Shown piece by piece: positions 33,060 through 41,467 of a stretch of 55,720 bases of DNA. Every line of letters starts with the position of its first letter. Position 1 is the first letter of the stretch. Both the position numbers and the translations under genes were made by a program. The stretch covers positions 1-55,720 of the forward strand of contig VYFB01000105.1 in the NCBI GenBank assembly GCA_009842645.1, written 5' to 3'. This DNA is from Nitrospira sp. SB0677_bin_15. GTDB taxonomy: Bacteria; Nitrospirota; Nitrospiria; Nitrospirales; UBA8639. The notes beneath the pieces were generated by a model. The model was given only the letters and a program-made list of their open reading frames with translations, had not been told where the DNA came from and searched no databases.

Positions 33060-33668
33060 GTGATTTCCAAGCAAGGGCCAGGTACGGATGTCATGGATGC
33101 ACGCTTCTCCATTGGCGGCGTGGTTCCGCTGAATATTCCTAATAGTCTGACCATACTCCGGATCTTGTTGATCCCGCTCATTGTCGGGTTATTGATCTAC
33201 GAGCACGTGGAGTATGCCTTGGTGACGTTGATCATCGCGGCACTGACCGATGCTCTGGACGGCACAATTGCTCGTATGGCGAATCAGAAAACGCGGTTCG
33301 GGGCCTACCTCGACCCGCTGGCGGATAAGCTGTTACTCATGACGACGTTTGTGACGTTTTCGCTCTTGGACATGGTGCCGGTGTGGAGCGTCATCTTAGT
33401 GGTGAGTCGCGATGCGATTTTACTCACCGGTACGTTGCTGGCCCATCTTACCGGTACGGCCATCGATGCCTCTCCCACGGTGTTGGGTAAGGCCACGACT
33501 TTGTTTCAGGTAAGCTATATGATCCTGGTTCTCGCCTTGATTTCCCAAGATCTGAATCCCGTTTTGCTGTTCCCTCTCTTGTTGTCGATGAGCCTGCTGA
33601 CCGTTCTTTCCGGTATGCACTATATTTTCCGCGGTGTGAGTCAGTTGAACAGCGCGGAGGATTCATAA
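33060..33668 (+). CDS. pgsA: CDP-diacylglycerol-glycerol-3-phosphate 3-phosphatidyltransferase
   Basis: Makes phosphatidylglycerophosphate at the inner membrane, the committed step to phosphatidylglycerol and cardiolipin. The 202-residue protein has several membrane helices and the CDP-alcohol phosphotransferase signature DALDGTIARMANQKTRFGAY followed by LDPLADK (D-G-A-R-G-D-D pattern) near residues 60-86. LNIPNSLTILRILLIPLIV at the N-terminus is typical of PgsA. The GTG at 33060 with AAGGAGGT six bases before it is preferred to a longer open frame beginning at 32967. Confidence 0.93.
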   Translation: MISKQGPGTDVMDARFSIGGVVPLNIPNSLTILRILLIPLIVGLLIYEHVEYALVTLIIAALTDALDGTIARMANQKTRFGAYLDPLADKLLLMTTFVTFSLLDMVPVWSVILVVSRDAILLTGTLLAHLTGTAIDASPTVLGKATTLFQVSYMILVLALISQDLNPVLLFPLLLSMSLLTVLSGMHYIFRGVSQLNSAEDS

Positions 33669-33697
33669 GGAATTCCACGTTTCGTAGCGGAGTCTTT

Positions 33698-35512
33698 ATG
33701 CTGCACACCCGGCTGGGTCAATTACTACTTGATGCCGGACGTGTGACCGCTACTCAATTGCGAGAAGCGTTGGTGCAGCAGCAGGAGACTCGCCAACCCC
33801 TCGGCCAAATCCTCTGTGAACGGCAGGTCATTTCCGAAGAAACGTTGCTGAAGTTTCTGGGCCAGCAGTATGGATTGGCCACGGCGTATCCCTTTCCTTC
33901 CGTTGTTGCTCCGCAGCTTGCGAATTGCGTTCCCCATGCCTGGGCCAGGCAACACGTGGCTGTACCGGTGAATCAAGCCGGCCGCCGGTTGACGGTCGCC
34001 CTGGCTGATCCGGCCAACTTGCACGTGTTGGATGAAGTACGGTTTCGGACCGGATTGCAGGTGATTCCGGTGGTTGCACTGGAGTCTGATATTCGCCAAT
34101 GCTTGCAGGTATTGTATCAGGGTCAGGATGACGGTCGACGCGACGGCTCACCTGCACCGGCGAGCACGTATGACGCCGCTACCCCTGCCCGCCATGCCTC
34201 TCATTCCAGCGAGGGCGAGTCCCACGCCCACACCGTCGATTCAATCCTGCAATCCGAAGACATGACGTCGTTGTTGGACAAGGCGTCGTCGAGCCTGCGG
34301 TACGCACAGCAGGAAGCCGGAGCCGAGGCCGTGGTTGAAGAAGAGTCTCCGGTTGCCCGGTTGGTGCAGACGATTCTTGAACGCGCGGCCGGCACGGGCG
34401 TGAGTGACGTACATTTGGAACCCGATGAGAGCGGCGTGCGCGTGCGGTTCCGGCTGGACGGCGTCTTACATACGGCGATGACCTATTCCCTGGGATTGCG
34501 GAACGCCGTGATTTCTCGACTCAAGATCCTTTCCCATCTGGATATTGCTGAACGCCGCCTGCCGCAGGATGGGCGTATGACGTTGGAGTTGGGAGGCCAG
34601 CGGACCGTCGACGCGCGTCTTTCGGTTTTGCCCTCCTTGCACGGAGAAAAGGCCGTGCTTCGATTGCTGAACAGGGCGGGGCAACTGGTCGACCTGGCGG
34701 CTTTGGGGTTGGATGCGACTGACACCGAAACCTTCCTCATGGCTTTGGAACGCCCGTATGGGATGATCCTGGTGACCGGTCCGACGGGGAGTGGAAAGAC
34801 CACGACGCTGTACGCGGCGCTGCAAGTGTTGAACACGCCGGACGTGAATATCGTCACGGTTGAAGATCCGGTGGAATATCATTTCACCGGCATCACGCAA
34901 GTTCAGATCAAGGAAGAGATCGGTTTGGGATTTGCCCGGATCTTGCGGGCCTTTCTGAGGCAGGATCCGGATATCATGATGGTCGGCGAAATCCGGGATC
35001 TGGAGACCGCGCAAATAGCGATTCGGGCTGCGCTGACCGGACATCGGGTGCTGTCCACGTTGCACACCCATGATGCGGTTCGGGCGGTTACGCGGTTACT
35101 CGATATGGGCGTTGAACCTTTTATGGTGGCGTCGTCGGTCAGTGTCATCGTGGCGCAGCGGCTCGTGCGTCAAATTTGCCCGAACTGTCAAAGGCCGGAT
35201 GACCGGTTTTCGATACAACAGCTTCGCGAGGCGGGGTTCACCGGCGCGGAGGCAACGTCCATCGCTCCGTTGCGCGGCCAAGGCTGTGTCGCGTGCCATG
35301 GGACAGGGTATAAAGGGCGCATCGGTCTGTTTGAGGTTTTGCCGGTCTCAGACCAGTTTCGATCCCGGATCCTTGAACGCCAGACCGCGGAGCAACTCAA
35401 GCAGCAAGCCCTGGCAGACGGCTTGAAAACCATTCGACGAAGCGGTTTGGATAAAATCAAGCAAGGGCTGACCACGATGGAAGAGGTGGTGAGCGTTTCT
35501 ATTGAGGATTGA
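33698..35512 (+). CDS. pilB: Type IV pilus assembly / type II secretion ATPase (PilB/GspE)
   Basis: The cytoplasmic extension ATPase that drives pilin polymerisation or secretion. The 604-residue protein has an N-terminal MshEN domain (about residues 1-145, LGQLLLDAGRVTATQLREAL), a linker rich in Ala and Ser, and the ATPase core. The core shows Walker A GPTGSGKTTT near residue 360, an Asp box, Walker B with PDIMMVGEIRDLETAQ near 425, a His box, and a tetracysteine zinc site (CPNC near 493, CVACHGTGYKGR near 529). The MshEN region and zinc site fit PilB as well as GspE. Its stop is close to pilC, with no other pilus gene in the window. Confidence 0.92.
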   Translation: MLHTRLGQLLLDAGRVTATQLREALVQQQETRQPLGQILCERQVISEETLLKFLGQQYGLATAYPFPSVVAPQLANCVPHAWARQHVAVPVNQAGRRLTVALADPANLHVLDEVRFRTGLQVIPVVALESDIRQCLQVLYQGQDDGRRDGSPAPASTYDAATPARHASHSSEGESHAHTVDSILQSEDMTSLLDKASSSLRYAQQEAGAEAVVEEESPVARLVQTILERAAGTGVSDVHLEPDESGVRVRFRLDGVLHTAMTYSLGLRNAVISRLKILSHLDIAERRLPQDGRMTLELGGQRTVDARLSVLPSLHGEKAVLRLLNRAGQLVDLAALGLDATDTETFLMALERPYGMILVTGPTGSGKTTTLYAALQVLNTPDVNIVTVEDPVEYHFTGITQVQIKEEIGLGFARILRAFLRQDPDIMMVGEIRDLETAQIAIRAALTGHRVLSTLHTHDAVRAVTRLLDMGVEPFMVASSVSVIVAQRLVRQICPNCQRPDDRFSIQQLREAGFTGAEATSIAPLRGQGCVACHGTGYKGRIGLFEVLPVSDQFRSRILERQTAEQLKQQALADGLKTIRRSGLDKIKQGLTTMEEVVSVSIED

Positions 35513-35553
35513 ACCCGGGAGGAGAACTCCCTTTTCTTGAACCATACCAGATC

Positions 35554-36765
35554 ATGCCGACGTTCGTGTATCGCGTGAAAAACCGGCAGGGAGGAGTTCT
35601 GCAGGGAGAGTTGGATGCCGTAGACCAAGTCGCCGCACTGCGAGCTCTTCGCCAGCAGGATCTCTTTGTGACCCGCATCCGGGAAAAGCCCAGCGTCTCT
35701 ACCGAAGGCTGGTCTTTTCCTGGGACGGCCCGCGTCTCTCAAAACGACTTGCTGGCGTTTACCTATCAACTCGAAGCCTTGATCAAAGCTGGAGTGCCCC
35801 TTGCGCAGAGTCTCGATATGCTGGCGACACAAGCCTCGTCTTCGGCGTTGCAAGCCGTGCTCCGTGCCGTCAAGCAGGAAGTCAAGTCGGGAGCACCCCT
35901 GGCCGATGCGCTTCAGGGGCACCCCACGGTGTTCACGTCCTGGTACGTCAGTATGGTCCAAGCCGGAGAGGAAAGCGGAACCTTGGACCAGACCTTCGGC
36001 CGGCTGGCCGGGCATCTGGACAAGGTCGTGCGGCTCAGGCAACAGGTGAAGCTGGCGTTGGCGTATCCCCTGTTGGTGGTCATTGTGGCTCTGCTCGTGC
36101 TCTGGGTGTTGCTCATTTGGGTGATCCCCATGTTTGCCACGATGTTTGCCGATTGGGGCGACGCGCTGCCTTGGCCCACGGCCGTCGTGCTGGGGCTGAG
36201 TCGATGGCTCCAGGAACAATGGGTGCCGGTACTCCTTGGTGCCATCGGTTTGGGGGCAGGAGGACGCCTGTGGGCGAAGACCCGGTCCGGGCAACGGATG
36301 ATCGAAGACGTCGGGCTTCGTGTGCCGTTGCTGGGGAAACTGTGGCGAAACGTGGCCGTGGTTCACGTCGCGCGCACGCTCAGTGTACTCCTGGGCAGCG
36401 GCGTGCCGATTTTGCGCAGCTTGGAAATCGCCCAAAAGGTGTCCGGGTTGCAGCGCATGGTACGGGCATTGGAGGAAGCGAGATCGAGTATTCGCGAGGG
36501 ACATACCCTGGCCGACCCGTTGGAGCGATCCGGGATGTTTCCCCGCTTAGTTTCCAACATGGTCGGGGTCGGTGAAGCCACGGGCAGTCTCGATACGGCC
36601 TTGGGAAACGTCGCGGACCTCTTCGAGCGTGAAGTGGACCGCGACGTCGCCGCATTCACTGCCGTCCTTGAACCGCTGATCATCGTTGTATTGGGGATCG
36701 GCATCGGGTTTATCGTGGTGGCTATGTACCTGCCGATTTTCTCGATGCCTTCCGTATTCGACTGA
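35554..36765 (+). CDS. pilC: Type IV pilus / type II secretion inner membrane platform protein (PilC/GspF)
   Basis: The inner membrane platform that couples the ATPase to pilin assembly. The 403-residue protein has two GspF domains (about residues 55-180 and 255-385), each with the pattern FTYQLEALIKAGVPLAQSLD or VARTLSVLLGSGVPILRSLE, and three membrane helices (near 170, 220 and 380). The start MPTFVYRVKNRQGG is the usual one. A TTG at 35509 overlapping the pilB stop would add 15 residues; the good GGGAGGAG lies between the two, so the choice is not certain. Adjacent pilB supports the function. Confidence 0.92.
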   Translation: MPTFVYRVKNRQGGVLQGELDAVDQVAALRALRQQDLFVTRIREKPSVSTEGWSFPGTARVSQNDLLAFTYQLEALIKAGVPLAQSLDMLATQASSSALQAVLRAVKQEVKSGAPLADALQGHPTVFTSWYVSMVQAGEESGTLDQTFGRLAGHLDKVVRLRQQVKLALAYPLLVVIVALLVLWVLLIWVIPMFATMFADWGDALPWPTAVVLGLSRWLQEQWVPVLLGAIGLGAGGRLWAKTRSGQRMIEDVGLRVPLLGKLWRNVAVVHVARTLSVLLGSGVPILRSLEIAQKVSGLQRMVRALEEARSSIREGHTLADPLERSGMFPRLVSNMVGVGEATGSLDTALGNVADLFEREVDRDVAAFTAVLEPLIIVVLGIGIGFIVVAMYLPIFSMPSVFD

Positions 36766-36829
36766 CTTCTCGGAGAAGGAAGCTGTCCCGTCGTTGCGGA
36801 CGAGTCCGGCAGGTTGGTAAGAGTGCCTC

Positions 36830-37795
36830 ATGGGTAACGTAGATCAATCCCTGCTGGTCCATCCTCCGGCCAAGGTCAACCTCATTCTCAAGATTTTCGA
36901 TCGACTGCCCAATGGGTATCATGCTCTGTGGTCGTTCATGCAAACGGTCGGGGTGACTGATGAATTGACGATTCGGGTCACGGACGCGTTTGAAGGGGTT
37001 CGCCTTGAATGTTCGGACGCAACCCTGCCGGTGTCGACGGGTAATCTGGCGTATCGTGCCGCCGAACTGGTGTTGGAACGGGCGGGTATCTCCACGGGTG
37101 TGGCCTTGAAATTGGTCAAGGGGATTCCGGTGGAGGCTGGGCTCGGCGGCGGGAGCAGTGACGCCGCGGCAACGATCATGGGCCTCAATCGTCTGTTGGA
37201 TCTCGGCTGGACCAACGGCGACATGGCCGCCTTGGGACGGATCCTGGGCAGCGACGTGCCTTTTTTCATGGAAGCGCCGACGGCCGTGGTGCATGGCTGG
37301 GGCCAGCGGATCATTCCGAAAACCCTGGACGGCGTCCGGTGGATCGTGCTGGTGAATCCGGGGTTTCCGATCAACACGGCTCAGGCCTTCAGGCGTCTGG
37401 ATGAGGTGCGGCAGACGATCCCTGCTCTGCCCGAAGTCCTGGAATCGGTTGAACGTGCGTCTTTCGCATCCTGGAGCGGGATCCTGGCCAGGATGGAGAA
37501 TGATTTTGAGATCGCCCTGATCGACGACTACCCCGTATTGGCCGACATCAAGCGCGCCTTATTGACCATGGGAGCAGAGGGGGCGCTCTTATCGGGCAGT
37601 GGAGCCACCGTTTTCGGTGTGTTTCAAGAGCAGGCCGAGGCCATCCGTGCCAAAGGGGTCTTCTCTGAAGCCTCGGAGTACCGGGTTGCCGCCGGCCCTT
37701 CTCTGCAGGATGGTCTATTGGAGCGGATCTCGAACGTTGGTGCGCCGTCTCCGGACGCGGACGGCAAGACCAGGGCGAAACGGTCGAGTTGTTGA
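36830..37795 (+). CDS. ispE: 4-diphosphocytidyl-2-C-methyl-D-erythritol kinase IspE
   Basis: The fourth enzyme of the MEP isoprenoid route, an ATP-dependent kinase of the GHMP family; its product feeds the undecaprenyl lipid carrier. The 321-residue protein has PAKVNLILKIFDRLPNGYH near the N-terminus, the ATP-binding motif GLGGGSSDAAATIMGLN near residue 104, and a C-terminal GAEGALLSGSGATVFGVF. It is somewhat longer than usual (about 280-300), with a basic tail of about 25 residues. A tRNA-Gln gene often sits between ispE and prs; none is seen here. Confidence 0.95.
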   Translation: MGNVDQSLLVHPPAKVNLILKIFDRLPNGYHALWSFMQTVGVTDELTIRVTDAFEGVRLECSDATLPVSTGNLAYRAAELVLERAGISTGVALKLVKGIPVEAGLGGGSSDAAATIMGLNRLLDLGWTNGDMAALGRILGSDVPFFMEAPTAVVHGWGQRIIPKTLDGVRWIVLVNPGFPINTAQAFRRLDEVRQTIPALPEVLESVERASFASWSGILARMENDFEIALIDDYPVLADIKRALLTMGAEGALLSGSGATVFGVFQEQAEAIRAKGVFSEASEYRVAAGPSLQDGLLERISNVGAPSPDADGKTRAKRSSC

Positions 37796-37907
37796 CAACC
37801 ATACAAGGATGCCCTAAATAAGGGCGATTCAGGATTTTCTTCCGTCTTCCCCTGACAGATCCCGCTTGAGATCGCGTGGATACGCTTCGAACACTGGAAT
37901 AGCGTTC

Positions 37908-38849
37908 ATGACCGATGACCTGAAACTGTTTGCCGGAAATTCCAATTCGCTTCTGACCAACGAGATCAGCGACTATATGGGCGTGCCGTTGTCTCGGGCG
38001 GTGGTCTCGACCTTCAGCGATGGCGAAATTCGCGTAAAAATCGAAGAAAACGTGCGAGGGGCGGACGTGTTCGTCATTCAGTCCTGCTGTCACCCGGTTA
38101 ATACGTCCGTCATGGAACTGTTGATCATGTTGGATGCGTTGAAACGGTCGTCCGCCTATCGGATTACAGCCGTGATTCCGTACTTTGGCTATGCGCGACA
38201 GGATCGAAAAGACCAACCACGTGTGCCGATCAGCGCCAAGCTGATAGCTGATCTGATTACCACGGCAGGGGCACATCGAGTGCTGACCATGGATTTGCAC
38301 GCCGGGCCCATTCAAGGGTTTTTTAATATTCCAGTCGACCACCTCTATGCCAGGCCGGTCCTCTTGGACTATGTCAAAAAAAGTCACTTGCAGGACGTGG
38401 TCGTGGTTTCGCCTGATGCCGGTGGGGTCGAACGTGCCCGGTCATTTGCCAAACGATTGGACGCGGACCTGGCGATTGTCGATAAGCGCCGGGAGGGGCC
38501 CAATCAGGCCCAAGTGATGAATATTATCGGAGACGTGCGGGACCGCCACGTCTTATTGCTGGACGACATGATCGATACGGCCGGTACGATCGTGGAAACT
38601 GCCAATACCTGCGTTGAGAAAGGGGCCTCCATGGTTTGGGGCGTGTGTACCCATCCGGTGCTGTCCGGTCCCGCGATCGAACGAATTGAAGAATCCGCGC
38701 TGGCGCAAGTGGTGGCCACGAATTCGGTTGCCCTCCAAGGTAAAGATCAGGTATGCTCAAAAATTCGAATTCTGTCGATCGCTTCCCTCTTGGGGGAAGC
38801 CATCATGCGAATCCATAAGGAGCAATCAGTCACATCATTGTTCGACTGA
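37908..38849 (+). CDS. prs: Ribose-phosphate pyrophosphokinase
   Basis: Makes PRPP from ribose 5-phosphate and ATP, for purine, pyrimidine, His and Trp synthesis. The 313-residue protein shows the flexible loop region YFGYARQDRKDQPRVPISAK near residue 96, DLHAGPIQGFFNIPVDHL near 130, VVSPDAGGVERARSFAKRL near 168, and the PRPP loop LLLDDMIDTAGTIVETA near 218. The ATG at 37908 is chosen over an open extension beginning at a TTG at 37866. The ispE-prs-rplY-pth order is common in several phyla. Confidence 0.96.
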   Translation: MTDDLKLFAGNSNSLLTNEISDYMGVPLSRAVVSTFSDGEIRVKIEENVRGADVFVIQSCCHPVNTSVMELLIMLDALKRSSAYRITAVIPYFGYARQDRKDQPRVPISAKLIADLITTAGAHRVLTMDLHAGPIQGFFNIPVDHLYARPVLLDYVKKSHLQDVVVVSPDAGGVERARSFAKRLDADLAIVDKRREGPNQAQVMNIIGDVRDRHVLLLDDMIDTAGTIVETANTCVEKGASMVWGVCTHPVLSGPAIERIEESALAQVVATNSVALQGKDQVCSKIRILSIASLLGEAIMRIHKEQSVTSLFD

Positions 38850-38884
38850 TTCCTTGGTATGAAAATAGCCAACGCCTCCCCATT

Positions 38885-38969
38885 TGTCATTCCGAGCGAA
38901 GCGAGGAATCTCTCCCTCGATAACCGAGCACTTTAACTACGAGATCCTTCGCTTCGCTCAGGATGACAA
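38885..38969. repeat. Palindrome TGTCATTCCGAGCGAAGCGA...
   Basis: TGTCATTCCGAGCGAAGCGA at the left pairs with TTCGCTTCGCTCAGGATGAC at the right, with about 25 bases of loop. It lies between prs and rplY. Palindromes of this type recur in many bacterial genomes. Confidence 0.75.
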
Positions 38970-39005
38970 CTTGGACGATTTTCATCCCTTGGGGTGCAGG
39001 CCGCA

Positions 39006-39060
39006 AGCCTGTCCTGAGCGAAGTCGAAGGAAGTGCAGTCGAAGGGCCTGCATGAGAGAT
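39006..39060. repeat. TGTCCTGAGCGAAG repeat, long form
   Basis: GCCTGTCCTGAGCGAAGTCG AAGGAAGTGCAGTCGAAGGG CCTGCATGAGAGAT (in blocks). The reverse complement of 52159-52212 matches it over about 52 bases, including the ATGAG that serves there as a start codon. Shorter relatives lie at 3620-3645 and 40387-40430. Confidence 0.8.
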
Positions 39061-39122
39061 TTTTGTTTGGTATTTGGCAAGAAAACCTGTACAACAGCAG
39101 CCTGAAGACATGAAGGAGCATT

Positions 39123-39809
39123 ATGGAGTTCGTCGCTGAAGCCACCATCAGAACGCAATCCGGAAAAGGGGCGGCTCGTCAAATCCGCCGGAACGGACGG
39201 ATTCCTGCCGTGCTGTACGGCCAGGGGACGTCACGGTTGATCCAACTGGAACCCAAGTCGATTCAACATATCCTGGTGACTCAGTCCGGAAGCACGGGGC
39301 TCATTTCTTTGAGGATTCAAGGGGACGAGCAGGCACCACAACGAACCGCCGTTATTCAAGACGTGCAACGGGACCCTCTGAATGGATCGCTGCTGCACGT
39401 GGATTTATTGGAAGTGTCGATGGATAAGCCGGTTCGCGTGAAAGTCCCGGTCCACATGACGGGGGGCGTGCCCATTGGGGTCAAGCGTGACAAGGGCGTC
39501 ATGCATCAATCGATGAGAGAAGTCCATATCGAATGTCTGCCCAACGTCATTCCGGACCAAATCGACGTGGACGCATCGGCCTTGGAAATCAATCAGGGCA
39601 TTCACGTCCGGGATCTGCGGGTCGCTGAGGGCATCAGGATTCTGGACGATCCCGAGGGCATGGTCGTCAACGTGACCGTGCCGATTTCCGAGGAAAAATT
39701 GTCCGCCATGCTGACGTCGGAAGCGGCACCAGCCGCCGAGGCTTCGGAACCCGAACGTGCTGCCGACGCACCTGCGGCTCCAGCCACACCCAGTGAACCC
39801 TCCAAATAA
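39123..39809 (+). CDS. rplY: 50S ribosomal protein L25 (TL5/CTC form)
   Basis: Binds 5S rRNA. The 228-residue protein is the long form, with the N-terminal L25 domain (about residues 1-90, GKGAARQIRRNGRIPAVLYG) and the C-terminal CTC/TL5 beta domain (MDKPVRVKVPVHMTGG through VVNVTVPI). An Ala/Pro/Glu-rich tail of about 30 residues follows. A GAAGGAG ribosome site precedes the ATG. The end overlaps the likely pth start by 17 bases. Confidence 0.95.
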   Translation: MEFVAEATIRTQSGKGAARQIRRNGRIPAVLYGQGTSRLIQLEPKSIQHILVTQSGSTGLISLRIQGDEQAPQRTAVIQDVQRDPLNGSLLHVDLLEVSMDKPVRVKVPVHMTGGVPIGVKRDKGVMHQSMREVHIECLPNVIPDQIDVDASALEINQGIHVRDLRVAEGIRILDDPEGMVVNVTVPISEEKLSAMLTSEAAPAAEASEPERAADAPAAPATPSEPSK

Positions 39810-40395
39810 CCCGCGCGTTATTGTCGGACTCGGGAATCCCGGCGTTGAGTATGCGATAACTCGTCACAACGTCGGACAACGGGTCGTGGCTCAAGCGGCG
39901 GTCGCGTGGTCGATTCCATTACATTTCAACGGCCTGACGCAACGGGGCGTCGGCCGTCTCTACGGTCACTCCATTGTACTGGCATTGCCCGTGACGTTTA
40001 TGAATATGTCCGGTGAGGCCGTAGAGGAACTCGTCACGACGCATGACGTCCAAGCGCGGGACGTGATCGTGGTCCATGATGATTTGGACTTGCCCAACGG
40101 GTGCCTGCGGATCAGGCCCGGAGGAGGAACGGGAGGGCATAAAGGCTTACAGTCGATCGTGATGGCTTTGGGAACCGAATCCTTCGTTCGTCTGAAAATC
40201 GGGATAGGTCGTCCGGTCCCTGAGGTGGACCCCGCCGATTTTGTGTTGTCCCCGTTTACGCCGGCAGAGTGGACGGACCTGCAACACGTTCTGACGCGGG
40301 CGGTTGAAGGGTTGGCCTGTCTTGTGACGCACGACGTGCAGACAGCGATGAATCGTTTCAATCGCCGCTTGCGGTCCCCCTTCCGTTCATCCTGA
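39793..40395 (+). CDS. pth: Peptidyl-tRNA hydrolase
   Basis: Releases peptides from peptidyl-tRNA that drops off the ribosome. The protein starts near VNPPNNPRVIVGLGNPGVEY and has RHNVGQRV with the catalytic His near residue 26, PVTFMNMSGEAVEEL near 62, VVHDDLDLPNGCLRIRPGGG with the Asp near 97, GGHKGLQSI near 116 and RLKIGIGRP. The GTG at 39793 gives 200 residues, the usual length; another GTG at 39757 would add 12 residues inside rplY. Neither has a clear ribosome site, which suggests coupling to rplY. Confidence 0.94.
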   Translation: MNPPNNPRVIVGLGNPGVEYAITRHNVGQRVVAQAAVAWSIPLHFNGLTQRGVGRLYGHSIVLALPVTFMNMSGEAVEELVTTHDVQARDVIVVHDDLDLPNGCLRIRPGGGTGGHKGLQSIVMALGTESFVRLKIGIGRPVPEVDPADFVLSPFTPAEWTDLQHVLTRAVEGLACLVTHDVQTAMNRFNRRLRSPFRSS

Positions 40396-40430
40396 GCGTA
40401 GCCCCGTAGGGACGAAGTCGAAGGGCTGGC
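40387..40430. repeat. TGTCCTGAGCGAAG-type repeat relative
   Basis: TCATCCTGAGCGTAGCCCCG TAGGGACGAAGTCGAAGGGC (in blocks). It starts inside the last codons of pth, whose C-terminal FRSS is therefore repeat-encoded, and shares CCTGAGCG and GAAGTCGAAGGGC with 39006-39060. Confidence 0.65.
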
Positions 40431-40453
40431 CTGGTGGACCCATGCACAATGGT

Positions 40454-40483
40454 TTGACAGCCTTTTTTTCCCTGTGGTACCAT
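40454..40483 (+). promoter_or_regulatory. Likely promoter of rpsF-ssb-rpsR
   Basis: TTGACA at 40454 and TACCAT at 40478 are separated by 18 bases, the spacer containing a T tract. The leader to rpsF would be about 65 bases. Autoregulation by an S6:S18 site in such leaders is known in other bacteria; I cannot confirm the motif here. Confidence 0.55.
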
Positions 40484-40553
40484 TTTTTCCCCTGTCACGA
40501 AGCTGGTGAGGGGCGATCAATCAGGATTCTTCGGAGAGAGGATAGGGTGGGGT

Positions 40554-40904
40554 ATGGCATGTTATGAATCAATATTTATTCTTCGCTCGTCGTTGGGGGA
40601 TGAAGAAGCCGAGGCGGTGATCGAAAAGATGAAATCCGTATTGACGAAACACGGGGCGACGATCGTCAAAGCCGAGAATTGGGGAAAAAAGAAGCTCGCC
40701 TATGAAATCAAACATGACCGGCGTGGTACCTATATCCTCCTTCAGTTTGAATCGGCGCAAGAGAACGTCGTGAGTGAACTGGAACGGCTCTATCGACTGG
40801 AAGATTCGGTCATCAAATTTTTGACCGTGCGGGTAGAGGAGGAAGCATTGCAGGCGGTTGTAGCCGAAGAACAGGGAGAGTCCGAAAGTGGTGGGATTCA
40901 ATAA
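40554..40904 (+). CDS. rpsF: 30S ribosomal protein S6
   Basis: Binds the central domain of 16S rRNA together with S18. The 116-residue protein starts MACYESIFILRSSLGDEEAE and has the conserved ENWGKKKLAYEIKHDRRGTYILLQFE, with a short acidic tail. The ATG at 40554 is preceded by a purine-rich GAGAGGATAGGGTGGGG; the upstream open frame would include the leader. It overlaps ssb by 17 bases. Confidence 0.95.
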   Translation: MACYESIFILRSSLGDEEAEAVIEKMKSVLTKHGATIVKAENWGKKKLAYEIKHDRRGTYILLQFESAQENVVSELERLYRLEDSVIKFLTVRVEEEALQAVVAEEQGESESGGIQ

Positions 40905-41295
40905 AATCATTCTCATCGGGAACCTGACGCGAAACCCTGAATTGCGATACACTCCCAGTGGGACTCCCGTCGCCAATTTCGGGCTGGCCGTCAACCGACG
41001 GTTTCGACAGGCCGATGATCAAAAAGAGGAAGTGTGTTTCGTTGATATCGTGGTTTTTGGCAAGCAAGCCGAGCATTGCGGCCAATACCTGAGCAAGGGG
41101 GACGTCGCCATTATCGATGGTCGGCTCCAGCAGCGACGGTGGGAAACGGAAGACGGACAACGCCGGAGCAAACATGAAGTGGTGGCGCAATCGGTCACCT
41201 TTGGTCCGAAAAAACAGAGTCACACTGGTGATCCCGGAGGCGGAGAAGAAGAATACCCGCACGATCATCCTTACGAGTCGGAAGAATACGCATAA
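40888..41295 (+). CDS. ssb: Single-stranded DNA-binding protein, tail motif not seen
   Basis: An OB-fold protein that coats single-stranded DNA. The 135-residue product has FNKIILIGNLTRNPELRYTPSGTPV, FVDIVVFGKQAEHCGQYLSKG and IIDGRLQQRRWETEDGQRRS, the standard fold. The C-terminus reads GGEEEYPHDHPYESEEYA: acidic, but without the D-D-I-P-F type tip by which SSB recruits partner proteins. The GTG at 40888 (GGGAGAG eight bases before) overlaps rpsF. A 142-base MITE-like element starts 1 base after the stop. Confidence 0.94.
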   Translation: MVGFNKIILIGNLTRNPELRYTPSGTPVANFGLAVNRRFRQADDQKEEVCFVDIVVFGKQAEHCGQYLSKGDVAIIDGRLQQRRWETEDGQRRSKHEVVAQSVTFGPKKQSHTGDPGGGEEEYPHDHPYESEEYA

Positions 41296-41296
41296 A

Positions 41297-41438
41297 GGAA
41301 CCTCTGATTTATTGTGATAGCGGGATGCAGGGCAAGGCGTCCCGGAGCGAAACCTGAGGCTTATCATAGAGATAGGTGAAGGTTGAGCGAGGACACAACG
41401 CAGCCATGCGCCCGATAGTGCATTAAATCAGAGGTTCC
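41297..41438. mobile_element. MITE-like 142-base element, full copy C
   Basis: Ends GGAACCTCTGATTTA and TAAATCAGAGGTTCC are perfect 15-base inverted repeats, flanked on both sides by TAAA, a 4-base target duplication. It sits between the ssb stop and rpsR, splitting the ribosomal operon. Without the element the gap would be about 30 bases. Length and flanks resemble non-autonomous elements mobilised by IS5-type transposases; that assignment is inference. Confidence 0.9.
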
Positions 41439-41467
41439 TAAATTTTGTATACGAGGAGAACACCTAC

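Noticed and set aside
35188-36504. 438-residue minus-strand frame opposite pilB/pilC
   Set aside because: A long antisense shadow caused by GC-rich codon use; pilC on the other strand has clear motifs.
33698-36765. A complete pilus or secretion operon
   Set aside because: Only pilB and pilC are present; no pilin, pilT, pilM-Q or prepilin peptidase lies in the window.
37796-37907. tRNA gene between ispE and prs
   Set aside because: The 112 bases show no cloverleaf, TTC-loop or anticodon arm; only a weak CCCTAAATAAGGG palindrome.
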